Shown: positions 6,610-12,903 of the stretch, in pieces
Layout: each line of letters opens with the position of its first letter
Position numbering within the stretch: position 1 is the stretch's first letter
From: DATDRS01 sp035291605
GTDB taxonomy: Bacteria; Chloroflexota; Anaerolineae; Anaerolineales; UBA6663
Direction of reading: 5' to 3'
DNA: 13,695 nt
Assembly (NCBI GenBank): GCA_035291605.1
Contig: DATDRS010000235.1
Span: forward strand, 1-13,695
Program-made: the position numbers and the translations under genes
The notes under the pieces: generated by a model
Seen by the model: only the letters and a program-made list of their open reading frames with translations
What the model was told of the DNA's origin: nothing
Database searches by the model: none

Positions 6610-7635
6610 TCACGGCGTCGGGGTGAGGAAGGGGGTCCTGGTTGGCGCCGGCGTTGGCGATACGATCAGCGGCGTGGCCGACGGGACGGACGTCGGCGGT
6701 CCCGGCGTGATCTGCACCTGCCCAGTCAGGACATCCAGGAGGTAGGTTTGGGCCACGACCACATCATCGGCGCCCGTCACGACAATCACCGTTCTCCCAG
6801 CCTCTGTCCATTGCAGAGATCGTGGGAAGCTCTCAAGCCGCACCACCTGCCGGACTTGAGTCCCGTCGCCGAGCGCGAGATAGAGAGCAAACTCGTAATC
6901 GGCGTAGCCGGGCCGACGATTGATGACAGTGACAAAAGCCAGGTAAGCGCCATCTGGCGACCAACTCGCCACGTACCCTCCATAATAACCGTGCTGGATC
7001 ATGGGCCTGCGATCCCGTAGACCAGGCAGCAGATCAGAGTCCTGCAGGTCGGGCAAACTGATCAGATGGCCGTTTTCCATCAGCAGTCGCGGCGCGTTGG
7101 GTGACAGGGCCGCCGGATAGTCGCCACATGGTTCCCATCCAAGATAATCTCCAGTGCTGTGTATGATGCATCCCGGAGTCTCCAGGATCCAATCCCACGT
7201 CTGCGCGTCGAAAACATACGTGGTCGCGTTGCCCTTGGCATGGCGTTCTCCGAAAATAGCGAAGCGACTATCGGCGGTCCAGTCCCGTACCTGGCCGCAA
7301 ACGCTGTTGGTCATCGGCAACTGCGCCACGCGTTGGCGGTCGGGGTCGACGACCACGGCGGTACTGCAGAACGATTGCGTCGTGGCATACCACTTATGGT
7401 CAGGAGACCAAACGGCCTCTGTATCGGGCGGCGGTACGAGCGGCGGGAGGAAAGGCGCCGGAGTTAATGCCGGCAGCGGCGTGGCGCTCGCGGGTTCAGA
7501 AGAAACTCGCGTCACGTCGGCGACAGGCATGGACATGCCGCCAGGCGGCTTGATGCCGATCTCCGGCGCGCCGCAGGAGACCAGCCAGGCGATGAAAAGC
7601 ACATACCGCAGACGGAAGGCGAAACGGTTTGCCAT
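6610..7635 (-). CDS. Lipoprotein with TolB/PD40-like propeller repeats and Pro/Thr-rich C-terminal tail
   Basis: The protein has 341 residues from the chosen ATG. The signal ends WLVSCG (Cys21), followed by a Pro/Ala/Thr-rich linker to about residue 72. The body has repeats such as WSPDHKWYATT, WTADSRFAIFG, LSPNAPRLLMENG, WSPDGAYLAFV and WTEAGRTVIVV, which is the WSPDG pattern of TolB/PD40 propellers. The last 28 or so residues (PTSVPSATP onward) are Pro/Thr/Ser-rich, an unusual free tail that may be glycosylated or cell-wall spanning. The open frame continues to 7827, but residues upstream of the chosen start read through an eroded transposase end and hold no signal. The start at 7633-7635 lacks a strong Shine-Dalgarno sequence. 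It lies 28 bp upstream of the next lipoprotein, so they likely share a transcript. Function unknown; a surface binding role is inference. Confidence 0.82.
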   Translation of the reverse strand: MANRFAFRLRYVLFIAWLVSCGAPEIGIKPPGGMSMPVADVTRVSSEPASATPLPALTPAPFLPPLVPPPDTEAVWSPDHKWYATTQSFCSTAVVVDPDRQRVAQLPMTNSVCGQVRDWTADSRFAIFGERHAKGNATTYVFDAQTWDWILETPGCIIHSTGDYLGWEPCGDYPAALSPNAPRLLMENGHLISLPDLQDSDLLPGLRDRRPMIQHGYYGGYVASWSPDGAYLAFVTVINRRPGYADYEFALYLALGDGTQVRQVVRLESFPRSLQWTEAGRTVIVVTGADDVVVAQTYLLDVLTGQVQITPGPPTSVPSATPLIVSPTPAPTRTPFLTPTP

Positions 7636-7789
7636 GAACGAAAAATGGAGTCGTCTGCCACGGCGCGCGTTCGTGGCAAACAACTCCGCTCGAATTGTGG
7701 GTCTGTTAGCCGCGGAACTGTGTTTGGCCGACCTCCTTTCACCGTACCTGTATGCCATAGATTTTCGCAGGGTATAAACAGATTGGCAA

Positions 7790-8063
7790 GCCCCAGAATA
7801 AGGAATTGTGTGACAGTGATCCGTCACCCCGCTGCCTGGACCGGCGTCCGCTCACGATACCGTTGTCGCGTTCGCCCTGCCGGCTGACGCAGACTAGCGT
7901 GCGGCCTTACGAAATGGTAATATGCCCTCCACCACTCGAAGTGCAGGGCGAGTTCGCCCATCGAGTGAGCCGCGCTCCATGAACGACGGGCTAAGCTGAC
8001 AATCGAACGGTGAATCGTGACGCCGCAGGCGGAGCCTTTCAACTTCGACCGATGACGCAGCAC
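7790..8063 (-). pseudogene. Transposase remnant (C-terminal end of a DDE transposase, frameshifted)
   Basis: Reading the minus strand from about 8063, the translation gives IHRSIVSLARRSWSAAHS, then EWWRAYYHFVRPHASLRQ and RYRERTPVQAAG. This matches the C-terminus of DDE transposases common in Chloroflexota (VNLTxR..ALARRTW, WWRAYYHFVRPHxSLR, RTPAMAAGLTDH). The frame stops at 7824-7826, but the family tail continues one frame over as (V)TDHCHTIP, consistent with loss of one G in the run at 7827-7830. The N-terminal two thirds of the transposase are absent and no terminal inverted repeats were recognised, so the element is dead. Exact insertion boundaries are not clear. Confidence 0.72.
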
Positions 8064-8226
8064 CGGCCCGGAGATAGACCGGGGTCAGACTCAGCGTGCG
8101 CCTCAGGCACAGATAGGTCGCCGTATGGACAAGAACCCTTCGCGCGTTGAAGATACCTTGCGCTTGCAGAACGCCCGGCTCGCGGCGCGGGCTGTGTTGG
8201 CCCGCGACCCGCATCCGCAAGGCGCT
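8064..8226. other. Unassigned stretch between the transposase remnant and the methyltransferase
   Basis: Together with 7636-8063 this makes a gap of about 590 bp without an intact gene. The part from 8064 to 8226 may be the worn continuation of the insertion sequence, but I recognised no transposase motif in any minus-strand frame here. No RNA gene, terminator or inverted repeat was identified. Confidence 0.4.
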
Positions 8227-9047
8227 TCACTCAGTCCAACCGACAGCCGCGCAATACATGAGGGCCAGGAAGGCATCAGGGCACTCGCCCCACTGCTGAA
8301 CCCAGTCAACGATCTCGTCAATTTCCGCTTGAGTTGCCCAGCCTTGGTTGGTGATCAACTCAACCATATCAGGATTCCGGAACATGCGCGTTTGAATACG
8401 TGCCAGTCGTCGCGTCTCTTCCAAGTTGCGTAGTAATCAGCCGCCACCGCGTGGCCTTCGGTTCTGGCAAAGCCCGCCTGCAACAGCAGAGCCCGCAGAT
8501 GACGTGAGTAATACGGATCACCCCCGTTGTGGCGCATTACTTGTGTCCACAGGTTTGCGATTTTCTCCATAAGCGGGTGAGCGGGTGCAAAGGTGATGGT
8601 CCGCCAATCGTCATCTGAGATGCCCGCCAACCCGCCCGGCTTCAGGACGCGGCGAATCTCCCGAAGGGCGCGTAAGGGATCACTGAGATGTATGAGCAGG
8701 GTATGGGCCAAGACCGCATCGAAGGTTCCGTCTTCAAAGGTCAAGGCATACACGTTTCCTTGCTGGAAGGCCACATTCGCCAGACCCCGCTCGACCGCCA
8801 TCTGACGGGCAACCGCCAATTGACTCTCATCCACATCGATACCCACGACCTGGCCGGGCGCGACCTGCTCGGCCAAGTCAAGGGTAATGGAACCGACCCC
8901 ACAGCCGCAATCCAGGACGGAGAAACCAGGCCGCAGGTGAGGCAGAAAGAAGCCTGCCCATTGTGCGGCACGGCGCACGCCGACATACGTGTGTTGCGCT
9001 CCGGCATCACTGATTGAATAGAACTCTTTAGGGGGATCAGTTGCCAT
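8227..9047 (-). pseudogene. Class I SAM-dependent methyltransferase, frameshifted near its 3' end
   Basis: The first 208 residues from ATG 9045-9047 form a Methyltransf_11/25-type domain. Motif I is VLDCGCGVGSITLDLA (about 44-59), the acidic loop is GIDVDES, and VLAHTLLIHLSDPLRALREI with VLKPGG mark motifs IV to VI. After YYAT the frame runs off into unrelated residues and stops at 8355. One frame over, from about 8424, the translation continues as EETRRLARIQTRMFRNPDM through GWATQAEIDEIVDW to a natural end CAAVGWTE at 8227, which is the expected C-terminal part of this family. A single missing base at 8424-8430 explains it. Joined, the product would be about 273 residues, a normal length. 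GAGAGG upstream supports the start. It may be a real pseudogene or a sequencing error. Substrate unknown. Confidence 0.82.
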
Positions 9048-9209
9048 ATCTGGCCTCTCACGTCCATGGTAGTCGGTCGCAGATTCTGTGACGCCAATCC
9101 AGCGTTCTGAAACTACTGCCGTCATCTTCAGTTTGCGTGACAAGCACGCAACGCGGGCATCAGCCAGTCGGCTCGCGAAGCGTGCCGTGTGGGGCGATCT
9201 TGCTGGGCT

Positions 9210-9707
9210 CTAGTCTTCAGGCAGGGGTAGTGGGCGAAGCGGCACAGGCGACGATTGAATTAGTGATGTTGTGGTCGTCCCGTAAACGAGAAAACGATCG
9301 AGAATGCGATCCAATTGATCCAGGCTCGGAAGGTACACTTTGAGGACAAAACAATCCTCCCCTGTGACGCGATGGCATTCTACAATCTCGGGGATGTGCT
9401 GTGCAAGCTCCGCGATCTTGGGTAATTGCCCTGGATTGGGGCGAATGCGAACATAGGCCGCAACGAGCAGCCCCAGCGCTGCCGGATTGATCTCCAGGCG
9501 ATAGCCTTGTATGACGCCTGTCTCCTCTAGCCGCCGAACGCGCTCAGTCACGGCGGGCGATGACAGGCCAACGCGACGACCCAGTTCGCTCATGGTCAGG
9601 CGCGGGTTGTGTAGCAGCTCCGTCAATATCCGCAAGTTGACGACGTCGGTCAGGCTACTTGATGGACTGTAGCTCAAGACCGGCTTTTTGTTTGAACTCT
9701 TAGGCAT
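9210..9707 (-). CDS. Lrp/AsnC-family transcriptional regulator
   Basis: The protein has 165 residues. Residues about 19-67 form the winged helix-turn-helix (LRILTELLHNPRLTMSELGR, SSPAVTERVRRLEETGVIQG), the hallmark of the Lrp/AsnC family. Residues about 80-155 form the ligand-binding RAM domain (VAAYVRIRP, VECHRVTGEDCFVLKVYL). Such proteins bind amino acids and form octamers or other multimers on DNA. It is divergent from the RhtA-like exporter, which makes that gene the likely target. The ATG at 9705-9707 has a purine-rich AAGAGAG upstream. A candidate promoter and palindrome lie in the shared region. The N-terminal 18 residues (MPKSSNKKP) are basic and polar, slightly longer than usual. Confidence 0.94.
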   Translation of the reverse strand: MPKSSNKKPVLSYSPSSSLTDVVNLRILTELLHNPRLTMSELGRRVGLSSPAVTERVRRLEETGVIQGYRLEINPAALGLLVAAYVRIRPNPGQLPKIAELAQHIPEIVECHRVTGEDCFVLKVYLPSLDQLDRILDRFLVYGTTTTSLIQSSPVPLRPLPLPED

Positions 9708-9748
9708 ATTGGCTCTCTTGCCTTAATGTTGCGCTGTAATTTCTTCAA

Positions 9749-9768
9749 ATAACAGTATACCATGTTAT
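9749..9768. promoter_or_regulatory. Palindromic operator candidate between the Lrp-type regulator and the exporter
   Basis: ATAACA at 9749-9754 and TGTTAT at 9763-9768 form a perfect 6-bp inverted repeat with 8 bp between them, in an AT-rich spot of an otherwise GC-rich region. Lrp-family sites are typically AT-rich weak palindromes. It covers the candidate -10 box of the regulator gene and lies 32 bp upstream of the exporter ATG, so one site could control both. Confidence 0.5.
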
Positions 9769-9783
9769 AGACACAATACTTAA
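9754..9783 (-). promoter_or_regulatory. Candidate promoter of the Lrp-type regulator gene
   Basis: On the minus strand, TTAAGT (9783-9778) and TATACT (9759-9754) are 18 bp apart; the -10 box matches consensus in 5 of 6 positions, the -35 box poorly. The predicted start near 9747 gives a leader of about 40 nt. Overlap with the ATAACA/TGTTAT palindrome suggests autoregulation. Confidence 0.35.
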
Positions 9784-9800
9784 GAGTGAGGCATTGCAGG

Positions 9801-10709
9801 ATGCAACTTCGGCCATTGGGCGTGACGGATCGGGTTCCACCGCATGTGTTTTTTCTGGTGAGCGCCGTATTCCATTATCTGGGGCCTGCCTTTGCAGTGC
9901 TCCTATTTGCGCATGTGACGGTGCTGGGTGTGGCCTGGTTGCGCATTGCCAGCGCCGCGATCGTCTTTGCTCTCTGGCGGCGCCCCTGGCGGATCATTGC
10001 GACCCAAGCAAGGGCGCAACGGCGTAGTCTGCTTGCATTCGGTGTTGTGCTGGGCCTGATGAACGTGTGTTTCTATCAAGCCATCGCGCGCTTACCCCTA
10101 AGTACGGTGGGCGCCATCGAGTTTATCGGGCCCGTCCTGCTGGCAGCTCTCGGCGTGCGAACGCAGCGCAATGTGGCCGCACTGATGCTTGCAGCGGTCG
10201 GGGGATGGGTCTTGACGGATGCGCGATTGGCCGGCGAGCCCCTTGGCTATCTGTTCGCCTTTGCCAATTGCGCGCTCTTTATGATGTATGTCGTGTTAGG
10301 GCATCGCATCGCGCAGAATGGGGGTGCAACCGGAATAGATCGTCTTGGCTTGGCCATGCTGATCGCGATGATGACGGTCAGCCCGTTAGGGTTCACGGGT
10401 GCGCTGCCAGCGTTCCAGCAGCCGCACCTGCTAGGGGCCGGTATTGGCGTCGGGGTATGTTCTTCGGTGATTCCCTACGTCTGTGATCAGCTGGCGATGG
10501 CGCGGCTCTCACGCGCGACCTTCGCACTCCTTCTGTCATTGCTGCCTGCGTCGGCGGCGGTGATCGGCCTCATCGTTCTCCACCAAATACCGACCGTCAT
10601 GGAGGTCATGGGCATTCTGCTTGTCGCGGCTGGCGTGGCATTGCATAAAGAACAGGATGTGCTTCCAAGCCACGAGTCAAACCTGCAGGCTTCGGAATCA
10701 CAGCCTTAG
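9801..10709 (+). CDS. RhtA/EamA-type amino-acid or metabolite exporter
   Basis: The protein has 302 residues with about ten predicted membrane helices in two EamA halves. Recognised segments include LSTVGAIEFIGPVLLAALG in the first half, and SSVIPYVCDQLAMARLSRAT and FALLLSLLPASAAVIGLIVL in the second half, which closely resemble the RhtA (threonine/homoserine exporter) branch of the drug/metabolite transporter superfamily. The role is proton-driven efflux across the inner membrane; the actual substrate is not shown. I chose the ATG at 9801 because GAGG lies at 9788-9791; a GTG at 9786 is in frame and would add five residues. It is divergent from an Lrp-type regulator and 53 bp ahead of an M29-like aminopeptidase gene, which supports an amino-acid efflux role. 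Confidence 0.9.
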   Translation: MQLRPLGVTDRVPPHVFFLVSAVFHYLGPAFAVLLFAHVTVLGVAWLRIASAAIVFALWRRPWRIIATQARAQRRSLLAFGVVLGLMNVCFYQAIARLPLSTVGAIEFIGPVLLAALGVRTQRNVAALMLAAVGGWVLTDARLAGEPLGYLFAFANCALFMMYVVLGHRIAQNGGATGIDRLGLAMLIAMMTVSPLGFTGALPAFQQPHLLGAGIGVGVCSSVIPYVCDQLAMARLSRATFALLLSLLPASAAVIGLIVLHQIPTVMEVMGILLVAAGVALHKEQDVLPSHESNLQASESQP

Positions 10710-10762
10710 CAAACTTTCCCCCTGCCGATTTAGATTTGGCGCAAGACAAGTCATAACAGATC

Positions 10763-11767
10763 ATGCCGATCATGAACAGACTGCATAGATATTCCGCTGC
10801 CGAGAGCATAGGACTACTTTCCGATGAAGAAAAACGAATCGGAATATTGGTTTTTGAAAAGTCATTCGAGATAAATAACGATGAGAGTGTTCTTATCGTA
10901 TGCGATCTTGAGAAGCGAGTGGAAGCCTCCGTCTTTTTTGAATCAGCCAAACGATATACATCGAATTTGTCCTGCCTCATCTTTGATGGCATGACGGAAA
11001 ACGCGCAAGAGCCTCCAGAGGTTATTTGTGAGGCGATGAAAACTTCGGATATCGCTATCCTGATCACCTCCTATTCCCTCTCGCACACGCAGGCGCGGAG
11101 AGCAGCGTCCGCCACAGGCGCTCGTATTGCCAGTCTGCCGGGCATAACCCTTGAAATGATGAAACGGACGCTCATGACGGATCCACACGCCCTACGCGGC
11201 GATTCGGAAAAAGTCGCGGCGCTTCTGACAGCCGGCGACACAGTGACGATAACGAGTTCCCAGGGAAGCAACCTTTCATTTTCGATACGCGGAAGAGCCG
11301 GAATTCCCGATACGGGCATCTTCAGTCAGCCAGGCGCATTCGGGAACTTGCCCGCCGGCGAAGCGTTTATCCCTCCGGTAGAAGGGACAGCCAATGGCCT
11401 TCTTATTGTGGACGGAGCTATCGCGGACATTGAGCTCGATGTACCGGTTGCGATAGTCATAACAGATGGAATTGCGACGTCTGTCAGCGGCGGAAAAGCT
11501 GCGCGCGAACTTACACGGCGGATGAATGAAGCAGGCGACAAAGCCCGCGTACTTTGCGAGTTGGGCATCGGCACAAATCCGGCAACACGTCTTTCTTCTA
11601 ATGTTTTAGAAGCGGAAAAGGTATATGGAACGTGCCATGTGGCTTTCGGCAACAACAGCACTTTTGGTGGGACGAATTCTGTCCTGTTTCACACAGACTG
11701 TGTCATTGCCAAGCCTGCCGTCACTGTAGACAATCGGGTGGTAGTCAGAAACAAGTCGATCCTGTGA
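10763..11767 (+). CDS. M29-like aminopeptidase (AmpS/PepS-related metallopeptidase)
   Basis: The protein has 334 residues. An N-terminal Rossmann-like part (IAILITSYSLSHTQARRAA, LPGITLEMM) leads to the C-terminal catalytic part with GNLPAGEAFIPPVEGTANG, LCELGIGTNP, EAEKVYGTCHVAFGNN and LFHTDCVI. This is the pattern of M29 aminopeptidases; candidate metal ligands are Glu200, Glu266, His292, His310 and Asp312 (placed by motif, inference). The related NicX dihydroxypyridine dioxygenase is an alternative, as it shares the fold. The gene is visibly lower in GC than its neighbours, mostly in the first 300 bp, suggesting a different origin. No Shine-Dalgarno sequence is evident at either ATG 10763 or 10772. 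It follows the exporter by 53 bp and is followed by an attC-like element 24 bp downstream. Peptide cleavage feeding amino-acid export fits the context. Confidence 0.83.
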   Translation: MPIMNRLHRYSAAESIGLLSDEEKRIGILVFEKSFEINNDESVLIVCDLEKRVEASVFFESAKRYTSNLSCLIFDGMTENAQEPPEVICEAMKTSDIAILITSYSLSHTQARRAASATGARIASLPGITLEMMKRTLMTDPHALRGDSEKVAALLTAGDTVTITSSQGSNLSFSIRGRAGIPDTGIFSQPGAFGNLPAGEAFIPPVEGTANGLLIVDGAIADIELDVPVAIVITDGIATSVSGGKAARELTRRMNEAGDKARVLCELGIGTNPATRLSSNVLEAEKVYGTCHVAFGNNSTFGGTNSVLFHTDCVIAKPAVTVDNRVVVRNKSIL

Positions 11768-11791
11768 GTGTTGGTGAGGATCGGCCAGCCT

Positions 11792-11912
11792 GCCCAACGG
11801 GCACGCGAATGAGCAGAGTCGCGGAGCAAACTTGTTTGCGAGCGCGCGTCTGCTCCAATCGCTGGTTCGCGCGCGCTTTTCCGCGCGAGCCGGCTGCAAC
11901 GCGGTGTTAGCC
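11792..11912. repeat. attC-like hairpin-rich element
   Basis: The left end is GCCCAAC (11792-11798), which fits the integron R'' box RYYYAAC. The right end is GTTAGCC (11906-11912), one mismatch from GTTRRRY. Between them are two hairpins: GAGCAGA (11811-11817) with TCTGCTC (11849-11855) enclosing GCAAAC-TT-GTTTGC, and GGTTCGCGCG (11864-11873) with CGCGCGAGCC (11882-11891). Length 121 bp is in the attC range. On the minus strand it reads GGCTAACACCGCGTTGCAG and ends GTTGGGC, a form I associate with attC-like repeats in Chloroflexota. No integrase or second copy is in the window. It could instead act as a bidirectional terminator between convergent genes, although no T-tract is present. Confidence 0.5.
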
Positions 11913-12024
11913 GCGCTTTGATTTGATTGGTAAAGCGGCACACCCCGACTGCGAGGACAGATTGGTTTCCATCTCTTCGCGATGATGTGGTCTCCAGTTT
12001 TCGCATCACCGATTCGGTATCCGC

Positions 12025-12729
12025 TTAACCTCTGGCTTTTAATCTTGCTAGACGAGTTTCCAGCCCGTTTCTGAGTATCTCGATTCCGAACCGAAAACGT
12101 TCGTCTTCATCAGGTTCCATGAGATAGTCGGCAAGAGCGATCACACTGGGATAATCGTTTGGCGGCAGTGCTTCGAGCCAGTTTCTAAGGCTGGAGGATG
12201 AATCTTCCGAAGCACTGTCGGCCTCTGCGTTCGCATACTGCGTTTCCTCTGACACAAACATCACGACGTAGTCATTCAGCAGGAACCCTGCATAGGCTGC
12301 ATCCTTGTGACCAAAGCCTGCATCGAGCAGTGTTCTCAGCACTATTTCGGTAAGCCGCAACCTATTCGGCCCCATAAGCGCACCGCTGCTGGCCAGAACG
12401 CGCGCAGCATCACGATGAGCCAATAGAACCTGTCGGTATTCGTTGCCTAATACTTCCAACTGGCTAAACCAGGGCAGAGTCCGGTCGGGTTCGCGCATCG
12501 GCGCACAGATTTCCTCGGCCAGCAGACTCAGCAAGTCCTGCTTGCCGCGCACGTGCCAGTATAAGGAAGCCGCCTTAATGCCAAGCTTTTTCGCCAGGCT
12601 GCGCATCGTGAGGCCATCAAAACCAACTTCATCCAGCAGGCCAAGCGCTGCTTGGACTATCTGTCTTTGATCGAGTGCAGGCTCGACTGGGGGTTTCGGG
12701 TCGTAAGATTTGAAACGTTTCATTTTCAT
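12025..12729 (-). CDS. TetR-family transcriptional repressor (TetR_C type)
   Basis: The protein has 234 residues from the chosen ATG. The DNA-binding domain has LDQRQIVQAALGLLDEVGF, LTMRSLAKKLGIKAASLYWH and VRGKQDLLSLLAEEI; the HTH is at about 40-62 and its recognition helix contains AASLYWH. The C-terminal ligand-binding part (about 80-234) resembles the TetR class C-terminal domain, with helices around LLAHRDAARVLASSGALMGP and GFGHKDAAYAGFLLNDYVV; the ligand is unknown. The ATG at 12727-12729 is preceded by ACAGG close by; the frame is open to 12819, but that longer start would lie upstream of the probable -10 box. It is divergent from the DUF998 gene, and both share a region with two palindromes that this protein is the likely ligand for. 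Confidence 0.93.
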   Translation of the reverse strand: MKMKRFKSYDPKPPVEPALDQRQIVQAALGLLDEVGFDGLTMRSLAKKLGIKAASLYWHVRGKQDLLSLLAEEICAPMREPDRTLPWFSQLEVLGNEYRQVLLAHRDAARVLASSGALMGPNRLRLTEIVLRTLLDAGFGHKDAAYAGFLLNDYVVMFVSEETQYANAEADSASEDSSSSLRNWLEALPPNDYPSVIALADYLMEPDEDERFRFGIEILRNGLETRLARLKARG

Positions 12730-12804
12730 CGGCCTGTCATCTCCCGCGGGCAGACATCTGCCAATCATGCCGCCCATTCCCATAACACAAATGAATGTTG
12801 CCTC

Positions 12805-12834
12805 TTGACAGTATAGCACGAAGTATGCTATCCT
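12805..12834 (+). promoter_or_regulatory. Promoter of the DUF998 gene
   Basis: A perfect -35 box TTGACA (12805-12810) is followed after 18 bp by TATCCT (12829-12834, 4/6 match). The predicted transcription start is near 12841, inside the first TAAC-N3-GTTA palindrome. On the minus strand TATACT (12815-12810) could serve as the -10 box for the TetR gene, so the two promoters overlap. Confidence 0.6.
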
Positions 12835-12846
12835 AACATCGTTAGG
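12832..12846. promoter_or_regulatory. TetR operator 1
   Basis: CCTAACATCGTTAGG is a perfect inverted repeat (CCTAAC, 3 bp, GTTAGG). It overlaps the -10 box and the predicted start of the DUF998 promoter, the classic position for repression, and also the upstream part of the TetR promoter. Confidence 0.72.
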
Positions 12847-12850
12847 TAAA

Positions 12851-12867
12851 ATCTAACAATGTTAGAT
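12851..12867. promoter_or_regulatory. TetR operator 2
   Basis: ATCTAACAATGTTAGAT is a perfect inverted repeat (ATCTAAC, 3 bp, GTTAGAT) sharing the TAAC-N3-GTTA core with operator 1. The centres are 20 bp apart, about two helical turns, so two dimers would sit on the same face of the DNA. Confidence 0.72.
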
Positions 12868-12903
12868 AGATGACAATTTCAACATCCTACAGGAGAATTC
12901 AAA

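Noticed and set aside
6409..7020. Plus-strand open frames of 110-203 residues
   Set aside because: They are antisense to two clear lipoprotein genes and consist of low-complexity Gly/Arg text.
7715..7745. Strong Shine-Dalgarno-like AAAGGAGGT on the minus strand
   Set aside because: No start codon lies at usable spacing downstream, so no small gene can be supported.
7154..7777. Long open frame on the plus strand (207 residues)
   Set aside because: It is antisense to the TolB-like lipoprotein, has no recognisable domain or ribosome-binding site, and mirrors a GC-rich real gene.
9165..9245. GCGAAGC cores near 9173 and 9233 like that in the L,D-transpeptidase repeat
   Set aside because: The flanking CCCT/AGGG arms are missing, so these are chance matches to a GC-rich heptamer.
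11910..11939. Hairpin GCCGC-GC-TTT with AAAGCGGC as a rho-independent terminator between the convergent genes
   Set aside because: The stem is bulged and no T-tract follows on either strand; listed only as further palindromic structure beside the attC-like element.
12023..12029. GCTTAAC as a second attC R box at the end of the TetR gene
   Set aside because: It overlaps the TetR stop codon by chance; no matching partner box or hairpin lies at attC distance.
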